From assembly GCF_014396785.1 (NCBI RefSeq), contig NZ_CP060718.1, positions 1,508,501 through 1,572,500 on the forward strand: a stretch of DNA of 64,000 nucleotides, in the 5' to 3' direction. This DNA comes from Sphingomonas lutea. GTDB lineage: Bacteria > Pseudomonadota > Alphaproteobacteria > Sphingomonadales > Sphingomonadaceae. The notes under the pieces were generated by a model that had not been told where the DNA came from, made no database searches, and saw nothing but the letters and a program-made list of their open reading frames with translations. Below are positions 58,080-64,000 of the stretch, one piece after another. A program made the translations under genes and the position numbers. Position 1 is the first letter of the stretch; each line of letters begins with the position of its first letter.

Positions 58080-59270
58080 GTGGGCGAGCCCAAACTCCTG
58101 CCGTTCGACTGGCAGGATCCCTTCGACCTCAACCATCAATTGACCGATGAGGAGCGGCTCGTCCGCGACACCGCCGAAGGCTATGCGCAGGAGAAGCTCC
58201 TGCCGCGCGTCACTTCGGCCTATCTCGAGGAACGCTTCGACCGCGAGATCATGAGCGAGTTCGGTGAGCTTGGCCTGCTCGGCGCGACCGTTCCGCCCGA
58301 ATATGGCGGCGCGGGGCTGGGTTACGTCAGCTATGGCCTGATCGCGCGCGCGGTCGAGCGCGTCGACAGCGGCTACCGCTCGGCGATGTCGGTCCAGTCG
58401 AGCCTCGTGATGTACCCGATCTTCGCCTACGGATCGGAAGAGCAGCGCAAGAAATACCTTCCCAAGCTGGCATCGGGCGAATGGGTCGGCTGCTTCGGTC
58501 TGACCGAGCCCGACGCGGGCTCCGATCCCGGCGGCATGCGCACGCGCGCGCAGAAGGTCGACGGCGGCTATCGCCTGTCGGGCTCCAAGATGTGGATCAC
58601 CAATTCACCGATCGCCGACGTCTTCGTGGTCTGGGCCAAGTCCGACGCGCATGACGGCAAGATCCGCGGCTTCGTCCTCGAAAAAGGCATGGCCGGCCTG
58701 ACCGCCCCCAAGATCAAGGAAAAGCTGTCCCTCCGCGCCTCGATCACCGGCGAGATCGTGATGGATGGCGTCGAGGTCGGCAAGGACGCGCTCCTTCCCA
58801 ACGTCGAAGGATTGAAGGGGCCGTTCGGCTGCCTCAACCGCGCGCGCTACGGCATCAGCTGGGGCTCGATGGGCGCGGCCGAGGCCTGCTACGCCGCCGC
58901 GCGCCAGTACACGCTCGACCGCAAGCAGTTCGGACGTCCCCTCGCCGCCACCCAGCTCGTCCAGCTGAAGCTCGCCAACATGGCGACCGAAATCACGCTC
59001 GGCCTGCAGGCGTCCCTGCGCGTCGGCCGCCGGCTCGAGGAGGGCGAACTGGTGCCCGAGACGATCAGCCTGGTGAAGCGCAACAATTGCGGCAAGGCGC
59101 TCGACATCGCCCGCATCGCCCGCGACATGCACGGCGGCAACGGCATCAGCGCCGAATTCCACGTCATGCGGCACGCCGCCAACCTGGAAACCGTCAACAC
59201 CTACGAAGGCACCCACGACGTCCACGCCCTCATCATGGGCCGCGCCATCACGGGGCTGGCCGCCTTCTAA
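58080..59270 (+). CDS. gcdH: Glutaryl-CoA dehydrogenase-like acyl-CoA dehydrogenase
   Basis: A 396-residue FAD enzyme oxidising (and decarboxylating) glutaryl-CoA in lysine and tryptophan breakdown, with electrons passing to ETF and [25 protein letters not shown] at the N-terminus, [33 protein letters not shown], and the catalytic Glu in [20 protein letters not shown] are all glutaryl-CoA-type. GTG 58080, 7 bases after GGAG, is the start; a very long apparent frame to 56082 runs antisense through the autotransporter and is an artefact of GC-rich sequence. Confidence 0.92.
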   Translation: MGEPKLLPFDWQDPFDLNHQLTDEERLVRDTAEGYAQEKLLPRVTSAYLEERFDREIMSEFGELGLLGATVPPEYGGAGLGYVSYGLIARAVERVDSGYRSAMSVQSSLVMYPIFAYGSEEQRKKYLPKLASGEWVGCFGLTEPDAGSDPGGMRTRAQKVDGGYRLSGSKMWITNSPIADVFVVWAKSDAHDGKIRGFVLEKGMAGLTAPKIKEKLSLRASITGEIVMDGVEVGKDALLPNVEGLKGPFGCLNRARYGISWGSMGAAEACYAAARQYTLDRKQFGRPLAATQLVQLKLANMATEITLGLQASLRVGRRLEEGELVPETISLVKRNNCGKALDIARIARDMHGGNGISAEFHVMRHAANLETVNTYEGTHDVHALIMGRAITGLAAF

Positions 59271-59275
59271 TGTCC

Positions 59276-59305
59276 GTCATCCCGGCCTTGAGCCGGGACC
59301 CGCCT
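59276..59305. repeat. Palindromic repeat, copy 1 (forward)
   Basis: GTCATCCCGGCCTTGAGCCG followed by GGACCCGCCT; the core CCCGG..CCGGG is palindromic. Lies just after the gcdH stop and before the GIY-YIG gene. This repeat type is dispersed in sphingomonad genomes. Confidence 0.75.
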
Positions 59306-59322
59306 TGTTCTTGGCTAGGAAG

Positions 59323-59634
59323 ATGGAAAAAGTACCCTGCGTATATATTCTGGCGAAGTCGTCGCACGGAACTCTCTACACCGGCGTAACGTCAGATCTT
59401 GTCGGGCGGATTTGGCAGCACCGCGAAGGGCTCGTTAGCGGCTTCACGCGCGACTACGGTATCAAGCGGCTGGTATGGTTCGAGCGCCACGAAGATATGG
59501 AAGCTGCTATTCAGCGGGAGAAGCGGATTAAGCGCTGGCTGCGCGCGTGGAAATATGAGCTGATCCACAAGGACAACCCGACCTGGCGTGATTTGGCTGA
59601 AGATTTCGGACTTCCGCCTCTGCCCCGGAAGTGA
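59323..59634 (+). CDS. GIY-YIG domain nuclease-like protein
   Basis: A 103-residue single-domain GIY-YIG protein (UPF0213/YhbQ-like). CVYILAKSSHGTLYTGVTSD supplies the YIL...YTG core, with VGRIWQHREG holding the catalytic Arg region, and ETF-like acidic EAAIQREKRIKRW carrying the Glu. Length typical of stand-alone members. It sits between inverted palindromic repeats (59276-59305 and 59636-59664), which suggests it belongs to a small mobile or repeat-linked unit. I choose ATG 59323 over 59305. Confidence 0.85.
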   Translation: MEKVPCVYILAKSSHGTLYTGVTSDLVGRIWQHREGLVSGFTRDYGIKRLVWFERHEDMEAAIQREKRIKRWLRAWKYELIHKDNPTWRDLAEDFGLPPLPRK

Positions 59635-59635
59635 A

Positions 59636-59664
59636 GGCAGGTCCCGGCTCAAGGCCGGGATGAC
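59636..59664. repeat. Palindromic repeat, copy 2 (reverse)
   Basis: Reverse complement of copy 1 starting 2 bases after the GIY-YIG stop: AGGCAGGTCCCGGCTCAAGG then CCGGGATGAC. Confidence 0.75.
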
Positions 59665-59722
59665 GACGGGTCAGACGCCTCTCGAAGACCGGCTAAGCTA
59701 ATGCCGCGTTTGCAACCCAAGC

Positions 59723-59758
59723 GGTCATCCCGGCCTTGAGCCGGGACCCGCCTGACCT
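59723..59758. repeat. Palindromic repeat, copy 3 (forward)
   Basis: A third copy in the same orientation as copy 1, beginning GTCATCCCGGCCTTGAGCCG, between the GIY-YIG gene and lemA. Confidence 0.75.
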
Positions 59759-59832
59759 CCGTCAAACTTTAAATCCCGCATGACGCTCTCCCGAAATTGA
59801 ATTATGCCGACCGCAACAAACGCGGGGCGGGC

Positions 59833-60405
59833 ATGGGCATTTTCGGTTGGGTTATCCTCGGAGCCGTCGCGCTCCTCCTCGTGCTTGCAATCGCGATCTA
59901 CAACCGCCTCGTCCGCCTGCGTGCGCTGGCCAAGGAAGGCTTCAGCGGGATCACCGTGCAGCTCCGCCGCCGCGCCGACCTGGTTCCCAACCTGGTCGAG
60001 GCAGTGAAGGGCTATGCGACGCATGAGCGCGAGACGCTCGACCAGGTCACCGCGCGCCGCGCCGAGACGACGCGCACCGGCAGCGTCGAGGAGACCGCCC
60101 GGGCAGACGCGCAAATGACCAGCCTGCTCGGCCGCGTGATGGTGATCGCGGAGGCCTATCCCGAGCTCAAGGCCAACACCAACTTCCTCCAGCTGCAGGA
60201 CCAGCTGGCGAATATCGAAACCGAGTTGCAGAGCGCGCGGCGCTATTACAACGCCACCGTCCGCGACCTCAATTCGAGCATCCAAAGTTTTCCGCCGGTG
60301 CTCATCGCGCGGCCCCTGGGCTTCACCGAAGAGCCCTTTTACAATGACGAGGACCCCGCGATCCAAAGCGCGCCGAAAGTGTCGTTCGACCGCCCGGCGG
60401 CGTGA
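59833..60405 (+). CDS. lemA: LemA family protein
   Basis: A 190-residue protein with one N-terminal membrane helix (GWVILGAVALLLVLAIAIYN) and a long four-helix cytoplasmic/periplasmic domain: LRRRADLVPNLVEAVKGYATHE and NTNFLQLQDQLANIETELQSARRYYN match LemA precisely. Function unknown, but it is nearly always paired with a DUF2207/TPM gene, as here. ATG 59833 (MGIFGWVIL) is preferred to a TTG at 59797. The stop overlaps the next GTG. Confidence 0.9.
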   Translation: MGIFGWVILGAVALLLVLAIAIYNRLVRLRALAKEGFSGITVQLRRRADLVPNLVEAVKGYATHERETLDQVTARRAETTRTGSVEETARADAQMTSLLGRVMVIAEAYPELKANTNFLQLQDQLANIETELQSARRYYNATVRDLNSSIQSFPPVLIARPLGFTEEPFYNDEDPAIQSAPKVSFDRPAA

Positions 60406-62471
60406 ACACACGGTGCTTCCAAAATAGGATTTGGCTCGCCACCATGCGCTGCATGATCACGGCGCGCCTCCGCTTCCTGTCCGGAACGGCGCAACCGGCT
60501 AAAGGTCACGCCAAAAGCGCCGCACACCATGACATTAATGACCGTAAGCGCGCCTCTTCTCTTGTGCGCACCTGGCTAGTCCGCTGCATTGCTGCGCTTT
60601 TCATGCTTTTTGCGCCGTTTTCGGCCGCAAATGCCGAAGAAAGGATCACGCACTTCGTCAGCGACGTCCGGATCCAGCCCGATTCCTCAATCGAGGTCAC
60701 TGAGACCATCGAGGTCCGCGCTGAACGCGATGCGATCAACCACGGCATCTACCGCGACTTCCCGACGCGCTATCGCGGCCGGCACGGCGGGTTCGTTCGC
60801 GTTGGATTCACCTTCCACGGCGCCACGCTCGACGGGCAAGCCGTGCCAGCCGCGGTTGAGGCGTTCGGCAACGGTGTCCGCATCAAGCTCGGCGACCCGG
60901 AAGAATATGTGGACGTGGGCGACCACCGCTACGTCCTGCGCTATCGCACGACGCGGCAGATTGGACGTTTTGGCGACTATGACGAGCTCTACTGGAACGC
61001 CACCGGCAACGGCTGGATGTTACCGATCGACACCGCCGAAGCGCGCATTCGCTTGCCGGGCGCGGTGCGGTTCGGACAGCGCGCAGCCTATACGGGCCCC
61101 GCCGGCGCAAGCGGGTCGGATGCCGAGGTGGTCGATGAACGGCCGGGCGAAATTGCGTTCCGGACGACGCGAAGTCTGGCGCCGTACGAAGGCCTGACCA
61201 TCGCCGTCGCCTTCCCCAAGGGGGCCGTCGCCGAAGCAAACAGCGGTAGCCGGCTCGCGTCATGGCTGGCCGACAACGGACCGCCCCTTGTCGGCGGCCT
61301 CAGCTTCCTCGGCCTCCTCGCGTTCTACTATGTCGCCTGGGCGCGCGTCGGCCGCGATCCGCGCAAGGGCACGGTCGTCCCGCTCTTCGCGCCGCCCGAC
61401 GACCTCTCCCCCGCGGCGATGCGCTACGTGACACGCATGGGCCTCGACAATCGCGCATTTGCCGCGGCGCTGGTCGACATGGGCGTGCGCGGGCACATCC
61501 GCATGACCGAGGTTGAAGGCGGCCTGTTGTCGCGCGAGCGGCGAAGGATCGAGCGCTTGCCCTCCGCAAGTCCCCTCCCCGCCGACGAGGCGGCGGCGCT
61601 CGAAGCGCTGCTCGACCCCGGCGAGACTATCTTCATGGAACAGGCTAACCATGGAAAGTTCTCCTCTGCCAAGAAGGGCTTGGAAGAGGTCTTGCAGTCG
61701 GCGCATCAGGGGCGGTTGTTCAACAAGAATTGGGGCTGGGCGGTCGCCGGTGCGCTTCTGCTCATTGCCGCTCTCTGGCTTGTGGCGGCCTCGATCGTCG
61801 CCGCCATGGGGCTCGATGTGACGATGGTCCTGGTCCCGCTTGGTGCCGCCATCGTCGTCGCGCTGCTCCTGTGGTGGATTCAGTCGGCGACGGCGGTCGG
61901 CAAATGCCTGGCGATCGTCATCGCCTTCGTCTTCGCGGCGCTGGCCTTCACCACTGGCGCGCCGGTGCTGTTCCAGGCGCTTGCGACGGGCTGGCTCCTG
62001 CCCTTCGCATTGCCTGCGCTTACCCTGCCGCTGGTCCTGTCCGCCTTCGCCTGGATCGACGCGCCGACCAAGGAAGGCCGCGCGGTTCTCGACCGCATCG
62101 CGGGGTTCAAGCAATATCTGTCGATCACCGAGGGCGAGCGGCTCGACCGCATGCACCCGCCCGAAGCCGATACGCCCGAATTGTTCGAGAAATATTTGCC
62201 CTATGCGGTCGCGCTGGGGGTTGAGAACCGCTGGGCCGACCGCTTCGCCGGCGTCCTCGCCGCGGCTGCTGCGCGGGGTCACAGCGGAATGGCCTGGTAT
62301 TCCGGCAGCCACAGTCCGTGGTCCGACCCCGGCGGCTTCGCCGACAGCATCGGCTCGTCGCTCACCAACAGTATCAGCTCGGCGTCGACGGCGCCGGGGT
62401 CACGGAGCGGTTCGGGAGGTGGCGGGTCGTCGGGGGGTGGCGACGGCGGAGGAGGCGGCGGCGGCTGGTAG
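60402..62471 (+). CDS. DUF2207 membrane protein
   Basis: Up to 689 residues. A signal-like helix (TWLVRCIAALFMLFAPFSAANA) precedes the DUF2207 beta domain (ERITHFVSDVRIQPDSSIEV, NHGIYRDFPTRY). Membrane helices follow at about 290-310, 450-480 and 500-550; the C-terminal tail is Gly/Ser-rich (GGGGSSGGGDGGGGGGG), as in the family. The start is unclear: GTG 60402 overlaps the lemA stop but puts about 50 residues before the signal helix; a later start near 60564 is possible. Co-transcribed with lemA; function unknown. Confidence 0.82.
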   Translation: MNTRCFQNRIWLATMRCMITARLRFLSGTAQPAKGHAKSAAHHDINDRKRASSLVRTWLVRCIAALFMLFAPFSAANAEERITHFVSDVRIQPDSSIEVTETIEVRAERDAINHGIYRDFPTRYRGRHGGFVRVGFTFHGATLDGQAVPAAVEAFGNGVRIKLGDPEEYVDVGDHRYVLRYRTTRQIGRFGDYDELYWNATGNGWMLPIDTAEARIRLPGAVRFGQRAAYTGPAGASGSDAEVVDERPGEIAFRTTRSLAPYEGLTIAVAFPKGAVAEANSGSRLASWLADNGPPLVGGLSFLGLLAFYYVAWARVGRDPRKGTVVPLFAPPDDLSPAAMRYVTRMGLDNRAFAAALVDMGVRGHIRMTEVEGGLLSRERRRIERLPSASPLPADEAAALEALLDPGETIFMEQANHGKFSSAKKGLEEVLQSAHQGRLFNKNWGWAVAGALLLIAALWLVAASIVAAMGLDVTMVLVPLGAAIVVALLLWWIQSATAVGKCLAIVIAFVFAALAFTTGAPVLFQALATGWLLPFALPALTLPLVLSAFAWIDAPTKEGRAVLDRIAGFKQYLSITEGERLDRMHPPEADTPELFEKYLPYAVALGVENRWADRFAGVLAAAAARGHSGMAWYSGSHSPWSDPGGFADSIGSSLTNSISSASTAPGSRSGSGGGGSSGGGDGGGGGGGW

Positions 62472-62472
62472 T

Positions 62473-63015
62473 TCAGGCCCAGGCCGGGCGCTTCAAGACC
62501 AGGATCGGGTCGTCCTTGTACCGCGTCTCATGGATGTGCTCGAAGCCGAGCTTCTCGGCGAGCTTGATCGACGGTGCATTGGCGGGGGCGATGATCGCCC
62601 AGATCGGGCTCGGCGGCAGGTTCGCCTCGGCCCAGTGCAGCGCCGCGCGGCATGCTTCCCCCGCAAGCCCTTGGCCGTGCGCCTCGGTGGCGAAGATCCA
62701 CCCCATCTCAGGATCGTGGCCGAATTCGGGGTCAAGGTCGCGCCAGCCGGTAAACATGGCGAGCATGCCGACCAGCTTGCCGTCGCTTCGCCGTTCGACC
62801 GCCCAGCCGCCGAAGCCGTTAAGCAGCCAGCTTCCCGCCGCCGCGTTCACGCGCCGCCAGCTCTCCTCCATCCCCATCGGATCCGGCCCGAAGTGGCGGA
62901 ACACCGCGGGTTCCTGGAGGATAGCGAAATAGGGTTCGCGGTCGTCCCGGCGCCAGGCGCGCAGGACCAATCGCTCGGTCTCCAGCGTCGGAGCCGAGCG
63001 ACTAGCGTCCGTCAT
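62473..63015 (-). CDS. GNAT-family N-acetyltransferase (RimJ/RimL-like)
   Basis: A 180-residue acyltransferase domain. TERLVLRAWRRDDREPYFAI at the N-terminus, EFGHDPEMGWIFATEAHGQG at the acetyl-CoA loop and NAPSIKLAEKLGFEHIHETR at the C-terminal strand are typical of the RimJ/RimL group. Substrate unknown. Convergent with DUF2207, leaving one base between the stops. Confidence 0.85.
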   Translation of the reverse strand: MTDASRSAPTLETERLVLRAWRRDDREPYFAILQEPAVFRHFGPDPMGMEESWRRVNAAAGSWLLNGFGGWAVERRSDGKLVGMLAMFTGWRDLDPEFGHDPEMGWIFATEAHGQGLAGEACRAALHWAEANLPPSPIWAIIAPANAPSIKLAEKLGFEHIHETRYKDDPILVLKRPAWA

Positions 63016-63027
63016 GCCGCGAACGGC

Positions 63028-63258
63028 TTACTTCTTGCCGAGGGTAAGACCGCCGAAGCGCTTGTTGAAGCGCGCAACCTGGCCGCCGGTGTCAAGCAGC
63101 TTCTGGTTGCCGCCGGTCCACGCCGGGTGCGAGGTGGGATCGATGTCGAGGTGCAGCGTGTCGCCCTCTTTGCCCCAGGTCGAGCGCGTCTGGAACTTGG
63201 TCCCGTCGGTCATCTCGACGTTGATCGTGTGATATTCGGGGTGGATACCGGACTTCAT
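63028..63258 (-). CDS. rpmE: 50S ribosomal protein L31
   Basis: A 76-residue bL31. [20 protein letters not shown] opens it, then [38 protein letters not shown] and NKRFGGL at the end, all family hallmarks. The zinc-binding cysteines of the C+ form are absent (C- type). Standard start at 63258. Confidence 0.95.
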   Translation of the reverse strand: MKSGIHPEYHTINVEMTDGTKFQTRSTWGKEGDTLHLDIDPTSHPAWTGGNQKLLDTGGQVARFNKRFGGLTLGKK

Positions 63259-63355
63259 CAGATTTTCCTTGGTTTCGCGGCTGGTTCCGACCAGCTCCGC
63301 AAGGTTGCGGGCGCGCCTTACAAAAGGCCCGCGCAACTTGCAACCGAAGCCCCGA

Positions 63356-63883
63356 TCAGGCGGTCGTCGGCCGAAGTGCCGGCACTTGTCGTTCGAGCAG
63401 AGCGAAACCGCCGAACAGGACGCCTGAAAAGAACAGGTCGCCGGCAACGCTGTTCTGGAAGAACGGGATCGCCGCGACATAGCAGGCCTGCAGCCCAGCC
63501 AGCGTCATGGGATAGTATCCGCTCGACAGCCACATGCCGAAATTGGTCAGGACGAAGAACACGATCGAGCTTGCCAGGGCCGCGCCCGCCACCCGGAACA
63601 GCGAACGGCGCTGCAGCGCGAGCCACCCGATCAGCACCACCAAAGCCGTGCTGAAATAGACCGTCGCCATCCCCGCATAGAAACCAAGGATGAGGTCGCT
63701 GAGCAGCAAGGCGCCGAGCGGCGCGGCCAATGCGATCGCGCCCTTCCGCCCCAGATAGGCGCCGCTGAACAAGGCCATCGCGCCGATCGGCGTGAAATTG
63801 GGCGGATGCGGGACAAGGCGCAATGCGGCCGCTGCGACGATCGCGGCGAGCAGCACCAGCAGGCGGGCGTGATTGGTCGTCAT
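63356..63883 (-). CDS. DUF6580-like multi-pass membrane protein
   Basis: A 175-residue hydrophobic protein with about five membrane helices. [20 protein letters not shown] near the N-terminus and [20 protein letters not shown] at the end are typical of DUF6580, proposed to be related to small transport proteins. Start ATG 63883 ([16 protein letters not shown]). The remaining bases to 64000 hold no gene I can support. Confidence 0.75.
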   Translation of the reverse strand: MTTNHARLLVLLAAIVAAAALRLVPHPPNFTPIGAMALFSGAYLGRKGAIALAAPLGALLLSDLILGFYAGMATVYFSTALVVLIGWLALQRRSLFRVAGAALASSIVFFVLTNFGMWLSSGYYPMTLAGLQACYVAAIPFFQNSVAGDLFFSGVLFGGFALLERQVPALRPTTA

Positions 63884-64000
63884 GACGCGCTGAATAGCGC
63901 CGGCCGCGGGGATTTGACAGCCCGCCCGGTCGCCGCCAATCACGCGGGCGGATCAAGGTGCCGTCCACAGGCCCTCGGGCTTGCCGGGGACGGTTCAAAG

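Noticed and set aside
59276..59758. CRISPR-like array from three spaced repeats
   Set aside because: Copies alternate in orientation, are unevenly spaced and surround a gene; they are dispersed palindromes.
63884..64000. Riboswitch (cobalamin-like) upstream of the DUF6580 gene
   Set aside because: The region is GC-rich and can fold, but the conserved core motifs of cobalamin riboswitches were not found.

Overview
The window is high-GC chromosomal DNA from an alphaproteobacterium, most likely a sphingomonad (Sphingomonas or a close relative). This rests on gene content and order rather than on a marker gene: a double-domain Hfq next to ntrY-ntrX and hflX, paired cysteine desulfurases followed by a ferredoxin and the SRP RNA-dnaX-ybaB block, fused ispDF, a deoxyhypusine-synthase-like gene beside an ornithine/lysine decarboxylase, and TonB-receptor and autotransporter genes. 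Most of it is housekeeping sequence. There is no prophage, insertion sequence, CRISPR array or replication origin. No stretch longer than about 300 bases lacks a gene.

Layout. 1-8.2 kb: lytic transglycosylase and a uracil-DNA-glycosylase-like gene face ETF-ubiquinone oxidoreductase, which leads a + strand run (TPR protein, ispE, NAD(P)HX repair, RNA methyltransferase). 8.2-12.5 kb: MAPEG protein and a - strand polyamine operon (decarboxylase, DHS-like, amidohydrolase). 12.7-17.5 kb: threonine dehydratase-like gene, two small proteins, alpha/beta hydrolase, two cysteine desulfurases and a 2Fe-2S ferredoxin. 17.5-23.5 kb: SRP RNA, dnaX, ybaB, acyl-CoA ligase, ettA. 23.5-30 kb: NYN protein, carbonic anhydrase, lipA, COQ10-like protein, pncC, ispDF, dusB. 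30-35.5 kb: ntrY-ntrX-hfq-hflX. 35.5-43.9 kb: a tightly overlapping - strand operon dacA-tmk-holB-metG-tatD-MBL hydrolase-aspartic protease (mazG follows after a short gap; mltB lies upstream). 44.0-50.4 kb: tRNA-Ser, then a BlaI/M56-peptidase pair with two visible operators, a secreted protein sharing the peptidase's C-terminal repeats, a TonB receptor and a 2OG-Fe(II)-like protein. 50.5-57.9 kb: two paralogous autotransporter serine proteases, each with its own upstream block and terminator. 58-64 kb: glutaryl-CoA dehydrogenase, a GIY-YIG gene boxed by palindromic repeats, lemA, a DUF2207 protein, an acetyltransferase, rpmE and a DUF6580 membrane protein.

Two observations cut across the window. 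Nine reading-frame breaks in eight conserved genes (slt, ETF-QO, hydrolase, ferredoxin, dnaX, metG twice, holB, DUF6445) are each repaired by adding one G/C to a run of four or five. This is the signature of homopolymer under-calling in the assembly rather than gene decay, and I annotate these as whole genes. The most system-like locus is the BlaI/M56/repeat-protein cluster at 44.2-47.5 kb: a regulator with its operators, a membrane protease, and a secreted neighbour carrying the same roughly 30-residue repeat, with no beta-lactamase beside it.
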